Source of the DNA: Novosphingobium sp. PhB165
GTDB lineage: Bacteria; Pseudomonadota; Alphaproteobacteria; Sphingomonadales; Sphingomonadaceae
DNA length: 64,000 nucleotides
Reading direction: 5' to 3'
NCBI RefSeq assembly: GCF_004341845.1
Contig: NZ_SLVB01000003.1
Coordinates: 248,001 to 312,000, forward strand
In this document: one piece after another, positions 55,691 through 64,000 of the stretch
How positions within the stretch are numbered: the stretch's first letter is position 1
How the letters are laid out: every line of letters starts with the position of its first letter
The notes under the pieces: model-generated
Told to the model about the DNA's origin: nothing
Database searches by the model: none
The model's input: only the letters and a program-made list of their open reading frames with translations
Position numbers and translations under genes: made by a program

Positions 55691-56068
55691 TCAGGCCTCC
55701 TCGACTTCGCGAACGACGATCCGCAGGCGCGAGAACGGCTTGAGGATCCGGGTGGACTTGCCGCGACCACGAGCGTGGAAACGCTTCATGGTGATCGACT
55801 TGCCGACCGACGCCTCGGCGACGACGAGAGCGTCGACGTCGAGGTTGTGGTTGTTTTCCGCATTCGCGATCGCCGAAGCGAGGATCTTGCGGGCGTCCTG
55901 GGCCATGGCCTTCTTGGAGAAGGCCAGGATGTTCATCGCGTCCTCGACCTTGCGGCCACGGATGAGGGCGGCGACGAGGTTGAGCTTCTGGGCGGAACCA
56001 CGAATGGTGGTGCCGACCGCAAGAGCTTCCTTCTCGCCAACGCGGCGGGGTGCTGCCTGCTTGCTCAT
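55691..56068 (-). CDS. rplV: 50S ribosomal protein L22
   Basis: A 125-residue protein. [28 protein letters not shown] and [20 protein letters not shown] end (here [21 protein letters not shown]) are L22 features, including the hook that lines the exit tunnel. Its ATG overlaps the rpsS stop by one base. Confidence 0.97.
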   Translation of the reverse strand: MSKQAAPRRVGEKEALAVGTTIRGSAQKLNLVAALIRGRKVEDAMNILAFSKKAMAQDARKILASAIANAENNHNLDVDALVVAEASVGKSITMKRFHARGRGKSTRILKPFSRLRIVVREVEEA

Positions 56069-56346
56069 TAGCGCTTGCCCTTCTTGTCGGCAGCGTGACC
56101 GGGGAACGTGCGCGTGGGCGCGAATTCACCGAGCTTGTGGCCGACCATGTCCTCGTTGACCGAGACAGGGATGAACTTGTGCCCGTTGTAGACCGAGAAG
56201 GTCAGACCAACGAACTGCGGAAGGATGGTGGAGCGACGCGACCAGGTCTTGATCGGACCAGCGCGGTTGCCGGCATCCTGCGCGACCTCGGCCTTCTTGA
56301 GAAGGTACAGGTCGACGAAGGGGCCTTTCCAGACGGAACGTGCCAT
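56068..56346 (-). CDS. rpsS: 30S ribosomal protein S19
   Basis: A 92-residue protein: [41 protein letters not shown] and [20 protein letters not shown], all S19 signatures. It sits on the small-subunit head near S13. It lies 6 bp after rplB. Confidence 0.99.
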   Translation of the reverse strand: MARSVWKGPFVDLYLLKKAEVAQDAGNRAGPIKTWSRRSTILPQFVGLTFSVYNGHKFIPVSVNEDMVGHKLGEFAPTRTFPGHAADKKGKR

Positions 56347-56352
56347 CGTGTC

Positions 56353-57189
56353 TTACCTCTTCTTCTTGGCGTGGCGCGAACGGATGATCATCTTGTCCGT
56401 CTGCTTGTTGTTGCGAGTGCGAGCGCCCTTGGTCGGCTTGCCCCACGGAGTGACCGGGTGGCGGCCGCCCGAGGTGCGGCCTTCACCACCACCGTGCGGG
56501 TGGTCGACCGGGTTCTTGGCAACGCCGCGCGTCAGCGGGCGACGGCCCAGCCAACGGCCGCGACCGGCCTTGGCAAGGGTCTGGTTGGCGTTGTCGGGGT
56601 TCGACACGGCGCCAACGGTGCCCATGCAATCGCCACGCAGGTAGCGCTGCTCGCCCGAGTTCAGACGAACGATGACCATGCCGCGGTCACGACCGACGAC
56701 CTGCACATAGGTGCCTGCCGAACGGGCGATCTGGCCGCCCTTGCCGGGCTTCATCTCGACGTTGTGGCAGATCGTGCCGACCGGCATCTGCGACAGGAGC
56801 ATCGCGTTGCCGGGCTTCACGTCGGTCTTTTCGCCAGCGACGACAACGTCACCAACGGCCAGACGCTGCGGCGCCAGGATGTAGGTCAGCTCGCCGTCGG
56901 TGTACTTCACCAGCGCGATGAAGGCGGTGCGGTTGGGATCGTATTCGATCCGCTCCACGGTCGCTTCCATGTCCCACTTACGACGCTTGAAGTCGATGAA
57001 GCGGTACTTCTGCTTGTGACCACCGGCGATGCCACGCGAAGTGACATGACCCTTGTTGTTACGACCACCAGTCTTCGACTTGCCTTCGGTCAGAGCCTTG
57101 ACAGGCTTGCCCTTCCACAGCGACGACTTGTCGACGAGGACCAGGCCGCGGCGTGCGGGGCTGGTCGGGTTATAATGCTTCAGTGCCAT
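56353..57189 (-). CDS. rplB: 50S ribosomal protein L2
   Basis: A 278-residue protein. [17 protein letters not shown] gives the start; [18 protein letters not shown] holds the conserved His near the peptidyl-transferase centre. ATG 57189 is preferred to an upstream in-frame start at 57222, which would overlap rplW. Confidence 0.99.
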   Translation of the reverse strand: MALKHYNPTSPARRGLVLVDKSSLWKGKPVKALTEGKSKTGGRNNKGHVTSRGIAGGHKQKYRFIDFKRRKWDMEATVERIEYDPNRTAFIALVKYTDGELTYILAPQRLAVGDVVVAGEKTDVKPGNAMLLSQMPVGTICHNVEMKPGKGGQIARSAGTYVQVVGRDRGMVIVRLNSGEQRYLRGDCMGTVGAVSNPDNANQTLAKAGRGRWLGRRPLTRGVAKNPVDHPHGGGEGRTSGGRHPVTPWGKPTKGARTRNNKQTDKMIIRSRHAKKKR

Positions 57190-57193
57190 CGGA

Positions 57194-57505
57194 TCAGCCC
57201 CGTACGCCTTCGGTGATGTCAATCGACTGGCCTTCGGCCAGCGTGACGATCGCCTTCTTCACGTCGCTGCGACGGTAAGGCTTACCGCGCCAGCGCTTGG
57301 TCTTGCCCTTCTGGACCAGGGTGTTCACGCCAGTAACCTTGACGTCGAACAGCGCCTCGACGGCAGCCTTGATCTCGGGCTTGGTCGCCTTGTCAGCCAC
57401 CTTGAACACGACCGCGTTCTGCTCCGAAAGCAGGGTCGACTTCTCGGTGATGTGCGGCGAGAGGATCACGTCGTAGTGACGGATGTCCACGTTGCTCTTA
57501 GCCAT
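57194..57505 (-). CDS. rplW: 50S ribosomal protein L23
   Basis: A 103-residue protein: [24 protein letters not shown] and [27 protein letters not shown] are L23 blocks. It docks trigger factor and SRP at the tunnel exit. Its start overlaps the rplD end by 8 bp. Confidence 0.97.
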   Translation of the reverse strand: MAKSNVDIRHYDVILSPHITEKSTLLSEQNAVVFKVADKATKPEIKAAVEALFDVKVTGVNTLVQKGKTKRWRGKPYRRSDVKKAIVTLAEGQSIDITEGVRG

Positions 57506-58124
57506 TGAAACGCGCCTCCAGCTTCTCGACAGCGGCGCGCGTCAGCACCAGCGTATCATGCTTCAGGATGTCGTAGACATTGGCGCCGACAGCCGGGAGC
57601 ACGTTGACGCCGATGATGTTGCGGGCAGCCAGGGCGAAGCCCTCGTTGACCTGCTCACCGTCCATGACGAGAACCTTCTTGCCGAAGTTCGCCTTGGCGA
57701 GCTGACCGGCGAGCGCCTTGGTCTTGGCATCGGAAACGTCGAGCGAGTCGACGATCACGAGACCGTTCTGAGCCTTGGCCGAAAGGGCCATCTTCAGACC
57801 GAGAGCGCGGATCTTCTTGTTCAGCGAGACGTTGAACTCGCGGCGACGGGCACCGTGAGCCTTACCACCGCCGATGAACACCGGTGCTGCGCGATCGCCG
57901 TGACGAGCGGTACCGCCGCCCTTCTGGCGACCGAACTTCTTGCCGGTGCGCGCGACTTCCGAGCGCTCGCGGGTCGCACGGGCGATGCCGCGACGGTTTT
58001 CGAGCTGCCAGGTGACGACGCGGTGCAGGATGTCAGCGCGCGGCTCAAGGCCGAACACGTCGTCCGAAAGCTCGATGTCGGCGTTAGCGGCCGAACCGTC
58101 GATATTGAGGACCTGAACCTTCAT
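57498..58124 (-). CDS. rplD: 50S ribosomal protein L4
   Basis: A 208-residue protein. [27 protein letters not shown] is the tunnel loop of L4. In E. coli L4 also represses its operon; whether the rplC leader here responds to it is unknown. It lies 2 bp after rplC. Confidence 0.98.
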   Translation of the reverse strand: MKVQVLNIDGSAANADIELSDDVFGLEPRADILHRVVTWQLENRRGIARATRERSEVARTGKKFGRQKGGGTARHGDRAAPVFIGGGKAHGARRREFNVSLNKKIRALGLKMALSAKAQNGLVIVDSLDVSDAKTKALAGQLAKANFGKKVLVMDGEQVNEGFALAARNIIGVNVLPAVGANVYDILKHDTLVLTRAAVEKLEARFNG

Positions 58125-58126
58125 GA

Positions 58127-58882
58127 TTAGCCCTCCTGGCCTTCGGTCGCTTCGGGAGCCACGGCTTCGGCCGGGGTCACGGCAGCGGCCGTATCATTGG
58201 TGTTGGCGGCCGACTTGATGCCGGCGGGGTACGGAGCCTCGGCGTGACGGGCAACCTTGACGGCGTCCGAAACGGTGAGCCAGGCGTTCTTCGAACCCGG
58301 GACCGAACCCTTGACGAAGATCAGGCCACGCTCGTCGTCCACGCGGACGACTTCGAGGTTCTGCTGGGTGCGCTGACGGTCGCCCATGTGGCCGGCCATC
58401 TTCTTGTTCTTGAACACCTTGCCCGGATCCTGACGGTTACCCGTCGAACCGTGCGCACGGTGCGAGATCGAAACACCGTGGGTGGCGCGCATACCGCCGA
58501 AGCCCCAGCGCTTCATGGCGCCCTGGAAGCCCTTACCCTGGGTGTGGCCGCCTACGTCGACCAGCTGGCCGGGCACGAAGTGCGAGGCTGCGATCGTGGC
58601 GCCAACTTCGAGGAGGGCGTCGTCGGCGACGCGGAATTCCGCGACGCGCATCTTGAGGGGAACCTGAGCCTTGGCGAAGTGTTCGCGCTGCGGCTTGGCA
58701 ACGTTCTTCTGCTTTGCTTCGCCCGCACCGAGCTGAACCGCGACGTAGCCGTCACGATCAGCAGTACGGACCGAAACCACCTGACAGTCTTCAAGTGCCA
58801 GGACAGTGACGGGCACGTGGCGACCGTCCTCCTGGAACAGGCGGGTCATCCCGACTTTCTTGGCGATCACGCCTGTACGCAT
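58127..58882 (-). CDS. rplC: 50S ribosomal protein L3 with Ala/Glu-rich C-terminal tail
   Basis: A 251-residue protein, [21 protein letters not shown] at the start and [33 protein letters not shown] core. The last about 30 residues ([19 protein letters not shown]) are a low-complexity tail absent in E. coli L3 (209 residues). AAGGAG precedes ATG 58882; the longer open frame upstream is not conserved. It heads the S10 block after a 348-bp gap. Confidence 0.98.
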   Translation of the reverse strand: MRTGVIAKKVGMTRLFQEDGRHVPVTVLALEDCQVVSVRTADRDGYVAVQLGAGEAKQKNVAKPQREHFAKAQVPLKMRVAEFRVADDALLEVGATIAASHFVPGQLVDVGGHTQGKGFQGAMKRWGFGGMRATHGVSISHRAHGSTGNRQDPGKVFKNKKMAGHMGDRQRTQQNLEVVRVDDERGLIFVKGSVPGSKNAWLTVSDAVKVARHAEAPYPAGIKSAANTNDTAAAVTPAEAVAPEATEGQEG

Positions 58883-58901
58883 GACCTTTCTCCTTACAGA
58901 G

Positions 58902-58928
58902 GCGTACGCAGGACCATCCCCCGTACGC
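58902..58928 (-). other. Hairpin in the rplC leader
   Basis: GCGTAC (58902-58907) and GTACGC (58923-58928) pair 20 bp before the rplC start, close to the ribosome site. The rest of 58929-59191 holds no gene and no clear promoter; its size and position suggest a regulatory leader. Confidence 0.4.
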
Positions 58929-59184
58929 GTGTCCAACCCTGTTATGATACGAACCCCGTCCGGGTCAGGTGTTCCCTGCAAACCCGTTATGGGCCGCGGA
59001 AACGAGACGGGGGACGCATTCCCGACGCTTCCCGAAGGAGACGGCGGAGGTATCCCTTGTGTCCCCCCGGTTTCCCTTAGGGGCGCTGTCTCTGCAAACT
59101 TCCGTTCGCAAAGCCGGCCGCGAAGGCCGACAAGGTAATTTGGATCCGAAGATCCGAATTTCACCTGATCGTTTTAAGTCCGAT

Positions 59185-59220
59185 CAAAAAGACTATCGGG
59201 GCAACCTTGGCGGTTGCCCC
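59185..59220 (-). terminator. Terminator downstream of rpsJ
   Basis: On the minus strand, a nine-base perfect stem GGGGCAACC/GGTTGCCCC (59220-59212 with 59206-59198), five-base loop and GTCTTTTT. It lies 10 bp after the rpsJ stop and would separate rpsJ from rplC. Confidence 0.8.
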
Positions 59221-59230
59221 GTAAACCGGC

Positions 59231-59542
59231 TTAGGCCAGCTTGATCTCGACGTTCACGCCGGCAGCCAGGTCGAGCTTCATCAGCGCGTCGACGGTAGCT
59301 GCGTTCGGCTGCACGATATCAAGCAGACGCTTGTAGGTGCGGACTTCGAACTGCTCACGCGACTTCTTGTCGATGTGCGGACCACGGTTGACCGTGAACT
59401 TCTCGATCTTGGTCGGAAGAGGAATGGGCCCACGAATCAGAGCGCCGGTACGGCGGGCCGTGTCAGCGATTTCGCCAGTAGCCTGGTCGAGCACGCGATG
59501 GTCAAACGCCTTGAGGCGGATACGGATGTTCTGAGCTTCCAT
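59231..59542 (-). CDS. rpsJ: 30S ribosomal protein S10
   Basis: A 103-residue protein: [25 protein letters not shown] and [33 protein letters not shown] core, the S10/NusE signature. Besides the ribosome, S10 works with NusB in antitermination. It is flanked by a plus-strand gene upstream and a terminator downstream, so it appears to form its own unit. Confidence 0.99.
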   Translation of the reverse strand: MEAQNIRIRLKAFDHRVLDQATGEIADTARRTGALIRGPIPLPTKIEKFTVNRGPHIDKKSREQFEVRTYKRLLDIVQPNAATVDALMKLDLAAGVNVEIKLA

Positions 59543-59756
59543 TACCTACTACCGATGAGAAAGAGCCAAAGGGCTTGCGCCCAGTCAAATTCGAACCGCG
59601 CCCCTACACGGCGACGGCGAGTCGGGCAACCCCTGATTTCACGTGGCGCGGCAGGTTTTTTCGAAGGTTGTCGGCGCCGTTCGTCGCATCCGCCCTTCCC
59701 TGCCCCCTATCTGCTTCCTACGTTGGGATGGCGACGCCTAACAGAAGCCGCTCTCA

Positions 59757-60257
59757 ATGTCCTCCATCACCACGACAATTTCGAGCGCGTTCGCCGCGCT
59801 GACTCTTGCATGCCTGGCACCGGGTGCCCTTGCAGCCGGTGCCCCCGCCTATGCCCACAGCGGAAGCGCCACTCCCATCGACCTCGACGACACCGACGTA
59901 CTAACCGCCCACGTTGGCATGCCCGATAGCTCGGGCAGCCCCGTGGACGACGCCTGCCGTGAAGCCGCCCGCGCCAGCAATGGCGGCAATGACGGCACGA
60001 TCGTCGTCTGCTCCCACGGCGCCGACGGTACGGACCAGCGCGTCCCGGCATCGAAGTCGGTAGACGAAAGCACGCGCACGGGCGCAGCCTACCCGCCGGA
60101 CGTCGGACATCTGCCCGGCTGCCTTGGTCCTTGCATCACCATACCGTTCGGCCGCGTGCCGGAACCGGTCTACTACATCGACCTCAAGTCCATTCCCGAA
60201 GCCCCCAAGGGCTCGGATGCATGGAAGATCGGACAGGGTGAGTTGCGAGCGCGATAA
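59757..60257 (+). CDS. Secreted hypothetical protein between tuf and rpsJ
   Basis: A 166-residue protein with a signal peptide (SSAFAALTLACLAPGALA, cleaved near residue 27). The mature part is Asp/Ser/Gly-rich and has four Cys (DDACREAA, VVCSHG, GCLGPCITIPFG), probably two disulfides, ending VYYIDLKSIPEAPKGSDAWKIG. It is the only plus-strand gene in the 23-kb ribosomal cluster and converges with tuf. No family recognised. Confidence 0.7.
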   Translation: MSSITTTISSAFAALTLACLAPGALAAGAPAYAHSGSATPIDLDDTDVLTAHVGMPDSSGSPVDDACREAARASNGGNDGTIVVCSHGADGTDQRVPASKSVDESTRTGAAYPPDVGHLPGCLGPCITIPFGRVPEPVYYIDLKSIPEAPKGSDAWKIGQGELRAR

Positions 60258-60292
60258 AGACGCCCGTCAGGACTTTGCACCCCATCAACGCG

Positions 60293-60324
60293 AAAAGCCC
60301 GGCCTTCCTCGCGGAAGGCCGGGC
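60293..60324 (-). terminator. tuf terminator (convergent)
   Basis: A 12-bp perfect stem GCCCGGCCTTCC (60297-60308) / GGAAGGCCGGGC (60313-60324), four-base loop, TTTT in the tuf direction. It may also stop the convergent plus-strand gene. Confidence 0.85.
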
Positions 60325-60357
60325 CAATCACTCTAGCCGAAGCTGAAGATCAGCGAA

Positions 60358-61548
60358 TTACTTCGTGATCTTGGCAACAACGCCCGAACCGACGGTACGG
60401 CCGCCTTCGCGAATTGCGAAGCGGAGACCTTCGTCCATGGCGATCGGCGCGATGAGCTTGATCGACAGGGCAATGTTGTCGCCCGGCATGACCATCTCGG
60501 TGCCCTCGGGAAGGATCACTTCGCCGGTCACGTCGGTGGTGCGGAAGTAGAACTGCGGACGGTAGTTGGCGAAGAACGGCGTGTGACGGCCGCCTTCGTC
60601 CTTCGACAGAACGTAGACTTCTGCGTCGAACTCGGTGTGCGGGGTAACGGTGCCCGGCTTGGCGAGAACCTGACCACGCTCAACGTCGTCGCGCTTCAGA
60701 CCACGAACCAGCGCGCCGATGTTGTCGCCGGCTTCACCCTGGTCGAGCAGCTTGCGGAACATTTCGACGCCGGTGACGACGGTCTTCTGCGTGTCGCGGA
60801 TGCCGACGACTTCGACTTCTTCACCAACCTTGACGATGCCGGTTTCGACGCGGCCGGTCACAACCGTACCACGACCCGAGATCGAGAACACGTCTTCGAC
60901 GGGCATCAGGAACGCCTTGTCGGTGGGACGCGGGGGCTGCGGGATGAACTCGTCAACGGCCTTCATCAGCGCGAGGATCGATTCCTTGCCGATGTTGTCG
61001 TCACGGCCTTCAAGAGCGGCCAGAGCCGAACCCTTGACGACGGGGATGTTGTCGCCGTCGAAGTCATACGACGAGAGCAGTTCGCGCACTTCGAGTTCGA
61101 CGAGCTCAAGGAGCTCTTCGTCATCGACCTGGTCGACCTTGTTCATGTACACGACCAGCTGCGGCACGCCAACCTGGCGGGCGAGCAGGATGTGCTCGCG
61201 GGTCTGCGGCATCGGGCCGTCAGCAGCGTTCACAACCAGGATCGCGCCGTCCATCTGGGCAGCACCGGTGATCATGTTCTTCACGTAGTCGGCGTGACCC
61301 GGGCAGTCGACGTGCGCGTAGTGACGAGCGTCGGTCTCGTACTCGACGTGTGCGGTCGAGATGGTGATGCCGCGCTCGCGCTCTTCGGGAGCCTTGTCGA
61401 TGTTTGCGAAGTCAACCGCGGTACCACCGAATGCTTCAGCCATCACCTTGGTGATGGCGGCAGTCAGGGTGGTCTTGCCGTGGTCGACGTGACCGATGGT
61501 GCCGATGTTGCAGTGCGGCTTGTTCCGCTCGAATTTTGCCTTCGCCAT
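60358..61548 (-). CDS. tuf: Elongation factor Tu
   Basis: A 396-residue protein with GTPase motifs [17 protein letters not shown] and NKVDQVDD, and the C-terminal barrel [27 protein letters not shown]. It brings aminoacyl-tRNA to the ribosome. It lies 89 bp after fusA; a GC hairpin (61588-61617) falls in this space. Only one tuf copy is in the window. Confidence 0.99.
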   Translation of the reverse strand: MAKAKFERNKPHCNIGTIGHVDHGKTTLTAAITKVMAEAFGGTAVDFANIDKAPEERERGITISTAHVEYETDARHYAHVDCPGHADYVKNMITGAAQMDGAILVVNAADGPMPQTREHILLARQVGVPQLVVYMNKVDQVDDEELLELVELEVRELLSSYDFDGDNIPVVKGSALAALEGRDDNIGKESILALMKAVDEFIPQPPRPTDKAFLMPVEDVFSISGRGTVVTGRVETGIVKVGEEVEVVGIRDTQKTVVTGVEMFRKLLDQGEAGDNIGALVRGLKRDDVERGQVLAKPGTVTPHTEFDAEVYVLSKDEGGRHTPFFANYRPQFYFRTTDVTGEVILPEGTEMVMPGDNIALSIKLIAPIAMDEGLRFAIREGGRTVGSGVVAKITK

Positions 61549-61637
61549 TGTTCAAACCTTCTTTTCGCTTGAAATAGAATCTGCGGGAAGGACGGCGCCC
61601 GCTGAAACAGGCGCCGCCCCTAGAATGATCTTGCCTC

Positions 61638-63722
61638 TTAGGCAAGCTTCTCCTTGACTTCTGCCGCGACGTTGGCCGGGACTTCGTCGTAGTGGGAGAA
61701 GAACATCGAGTAGTTTGCACGGCCCTGGGTGAACGAGCGGAGCTGGTTCACATAGCCGAACATGTTTGCCAGAGGAACCATGGCTTCGACGACCTGGGCG
61801 TTGCCCCGGCTGTCGGTACCCTGGATCTGGCCGCGACGGCTGTTCATGTCGCCGATGACGTCGCCGAGGTATTCCTCGGGGGTGACGACTTCAACCTTCA
61901 TGATCGGCTCAAGCAGCTTGATGCCGGCCTTCTGGGCGACTTCACGCATAGCACCGCGACCGGCGATTTCGAAGGCCAGAGCCGACGAGTCGACGTCGTG
62001 GTACGCACCGTCGTAAAGGACGATGTCGAAGTCGATGATCGGGAAGCCGACCAGCGAACCCGAGGCAGCGGTTTCGCGCATGCCCTTTTCGATCGCGGGG
62101 ATATATTCCTTCGGAATATTACCGCCCTTGATCTCGTCCTTGAAGTTGATGCCCGCACCGCGCTCGCCCGGCGTGACCTTCACCTTCACGCGGCCGAACT
62201 GACCGGTACCGCCCGACTGCTTCTTGTGGGTGTAGTCGATGTCCACCGGCTTCGCGAGGTATTCGCGATAGGCAACCTGCGGAGCGCCGACGTTGGCTTC
62301 GACCTTGAACTCGCGACGCATACGGTCGACGATGATGTCCAGGTGAAGTTCGCCCATGCCCTTGATGATCGTCTGGCCCGACTCGTGGTCGGTGGTGACG
62401 CGGAACGAGGGATCTTCGGCCGAGAGACGGTTGAGCGCGACGCCCATCTTCTCCTGGTCGGCCTTGGTCTTCGGTTCCACCGACAGTTCGATGACCGGCT
62501 CGGGGAATTCCATGCGTTCGAGAACGATCGGCGCCTTTTCCGCGCAGAGCGTGTCGCCCGTGGTGGTTTCCTTCATGCCGGCAAGGGCAACGATGTCACC
62601 CGCGAAGGATTCGTCGATGTCCTTACGGTCGTTGGCGTGCATTTCGAGAATGCGGCCGACCTTTTCCTTCTTGCCCTTCACCGAGTTCAGGTACGTGCCC
62701 TTCGACAGCGTGCCCGAGTAGATGCGGATGAAGGTGAGCGAGCCCACGAAGGGATCGTTCATGACCTTGAAGGCGAGCGCCGAGAACGGAGCTTCGTCCG
62801 AAGGCGGACGGCTGTCGGGCTCGTCGCTGTCGACCTTGACGCCCTGGACGTCTTCGATGTCGAGCGGCGAAGGCAGATAGTCGACGACGGCGTCGAGCAG
62901 GGGCTGAACGCCCTTGTTCTTGAACGCCGAGCCGCAAACGACCGGAACGAACGAGTGGTTCAGCGTGCCCTTGCGGATCAGCGCCTTGAGGGTCGCGACG
63001 TCGGGCTCGGTGCCTTCGAGGTACGCTTCCATGACCGCATCGTCCTGCTCGACAGCAAGTTCGAGCAGCTTTTCGCGGTATTCGGCGGCTTCGTCAGCCA
63101 GCTCAGCCGGGATCTCTTCGTAGAAGAATTCGGCGCCGAGCGATTCGTCCTTCCAGATGATCGCGCGGTTGTGAACCAGGTCGACCAGGCCCTTCAGGTC
63201 GGCTTCGAGGCCGATCGGAATGTAGAGCACGGCAGGCGTCGCACCGAGGCGGTCGATGATCGACTGCACGCAGTACTTGAAGTTCGCACCGGTACGGTCG
63301 AGCTTGTTGATGAAGCACATGCGCGGAACGCCGTACTTGTCGGCCTGACGCCACACGGTTTCCGACTGCGGCTCAACGCCGGCAACGCCGTCGAAGCATG
63401 CGACCGCACCGTCGAGCACGCGCAGCGAGCGTTCGACTTCGATGGTGAAGTCGACGTGCCCGGGGGTGTCGATGATGTTGATGCGGTATTCTTTGCTCTC
63501 GGACGTCCAGAAGCAGGTGGTCGCAGCCGAGGTGATGGTGATGCCGCGTTCCTGCTCCTGCTCCATCCAGTCCATGGTCGCAGCGCCGTCGTGGACTTCG
63601 CCGATCTTGTAGGACTTGCCGGTGTAGTAGAGGATTCGCTCGGTAGTGGTGGTCTTACCGGCGTCGATGTGCGCCATAATACCGATGTTACGGTACATAT
63701 TGAGCGGATGGCTGCGTGCCAT
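61638..63722 (-). CDS. fusA: Elongation factor G
   Basis: A 694-residue translocase. GTPase motifs are [36 protein letters not shown] and [10 protein letters not shown]; domain IV holds [21 protein letters not shown] sequence. It moves tRNA and mRNA during elongation. It follows rpsG with a 147-bp spacer that holds a dispersed repeat. Confidence 0.99.
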   Translation of the reverse strand: MARSHPLNMYRNIGIMAHIDAGKTTTTERILYYTGKSYKIGEVHDGAATMDWMEQEQERGITITSAATTCFWTSESKEYRINIIDTPGHVDFTIEVERSLRVLDGAVACFDGVAGVEPQSETVWRQADKYGVPRMCFINKLDRTGANFKYCVQSIIDRLGATPAVLYIPIGLEADLKGLVDLVHNRAIIWKDESLGAEFFYEEIPAELADEAAEYREKLLELAVEQDDAVMEAYLEGTEPDVATLKALIRKGTLNHSFVPVVCGSAFKNKGVQPLLDAVVDYLPSPLDIEDVQGVKVDSDEPDSRPPSDEAPFSALAFKVMNDPFVGSLTFIRIYSGTLSKGTYLNSVKGKKEKVGRILEMHANDRKDIDESFAGDIVALAGMKETTTGDTLCAEKAPIVLERMEFPEPVIELSVEPKTKADQEKMGVALNRLSAEDPSFRVTTDHESGQTIIKGMGELHLDIIVDRMRREFKVEANVGAPQVAYREYLAKPVDIDYTHKKQSGGTGQFGRVKVKVTPGERGAGINFKDEIKGGNIPKEYIPAIEKGMRETAASGSLVGFPIIDFDIVLYDGAYHDVDSSALAFEIAGRGAMREVAQKAGIKLLEPIMKVEVVTPEEYLGDVIGDMNSRRGQIQGTDSRGNAQVVEAMVPLANMFGYVNQLRSFTQGRANYSMFFSHYDEVPANVAAEVKEKLA

Positions 63723-63822
63723 GGTGAAAATCCTTAGAAGGAGTTTTGGAGACTGGGACCGACCGTCAGATAGGTCCCCAGCCCCTGAAATAAAAGTGTG
63801 ACGCCCGGATGACCGCCCGATC

Positions 63823-63848
63823 CTTCGACAAGCTCAGGAGGAGCGGAT
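63823..63848. repeat. CTGAGCTTGTCGAAGG-type repeat between rpsG and fusA
   Basis: CCTTCGACAAGCTCAGGAGG followed by AGCGG: one arm of the family seen at 9311-9390 and in uvrA. It lies in the transcribed spacer of the str operon. Confidence 0.75.
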
Positions 63849-63869
63849 ATCCGGGGCCACACGCTCACA

Positions 63870-64000
<131 letters not shown>

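Noticed and set aside
58883..59164. Upstream in-frame extension of rplC
   Set aside because: L3 begins MRTGVIAKK at 58882 with AAGGAG; the extension is Pro/Gly-rich and not conserved.
61692..63737. 681-codon plus-strand open frame opposite fusA
   Set aside because: Same reason: it mirrors a certain gene and has the typical Val/Asp/Arg-rich shadow composition.

Overview
The window is high-GC chromosomal DNA from an alphaproteobacterium, most likely a sphingomonad of the Novosphingobium/Sphingobium type. Three things support this: the str-S10-spc-alpha ribosomal super-cluster lacks rpsD and carries adk after secY; a GTTC-N7-GTTC alphaproteobacterial LexA box precedes uvrA; and the intergenic spaces carry dispersed palindromes typical of sphingomonads (arms such as CCCCGCGAAGGCGGGG and CTGAGCTTGTCGAAGG). 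No rRNA, tRNA, CRISPR array, transposase or integrase was seen.

Layout. 1-1078: divergent NodT-type efflux lipoprotein (partial) and TetR regulator with two matching operators. 1282-9130: a three-domain lysophospholipid transport/acylation protein, a small asparaginase-like protein, a PAS-PAS histidine kinase and a REC-GGDEF-EAL protein. 9131-20551: mixed metabolic and envelope genes: DUF385 oxidoreductase plus MaoC hydratase, PhzF, two glycine-zipper paralogues, sulfotransferase, SDR, cyclopropane synthase, argG, an RlpA-like protein, and an HTH gene invaded by repeats whose 3' end is not clear. 20552-22450: an AT-richer patch holding a divergent pair, an HExxH putative metalloprotein and a ribbon-helix-helix-like regulator, followed by a decayed second copy of the uvrA 3' end. 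22455-40814: uvrA with an in-frame repeat insertion and an SOS box, two UrcA paralogues, several secreted hypothetical proteins, VOC, DUF4403, MDR reductase, M49-like peptidase, CPBP-like membrane protein, P450, TRIC channel and a prolyl oligopeptidase.

40923-64000 is the ribosomal super-cluster, all on the minus strand in the order (5' to 3') rpsG, fusA, tuf, rpsJ, rplC-D-W-B, rpsS, rplV, rpsC, rplP, rpmC, rpsQ, rplN-X-E, rpsN, rpsH, rplF-R, rpsE, rpmD, rplO, secY, adk, rpsM, rpsK, rpoA, rplQ. It is interrupted in four places: a plus-strand secreted-protein gene between tuf and rpsJ, an ankyrin lipoprotein gene between rpmD and rplO, a lipid-binding-like secreted protein between adk and rpsM, and dgkA plus a membrane protein between rpoA and rplQ. 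Hairpin terminators lie at or near most of these breaks, so the cluster probably works as several separate transcription units.

The most interesting unexplained unit is the 20687-22140 HExxH/ribbon-helix-helix pair: divergent, both promoters readable and overlapped by inverted repeats, base composition unlike the surroundings, and next to a diverged uvrA fragment that suggests acquisition by recombination.
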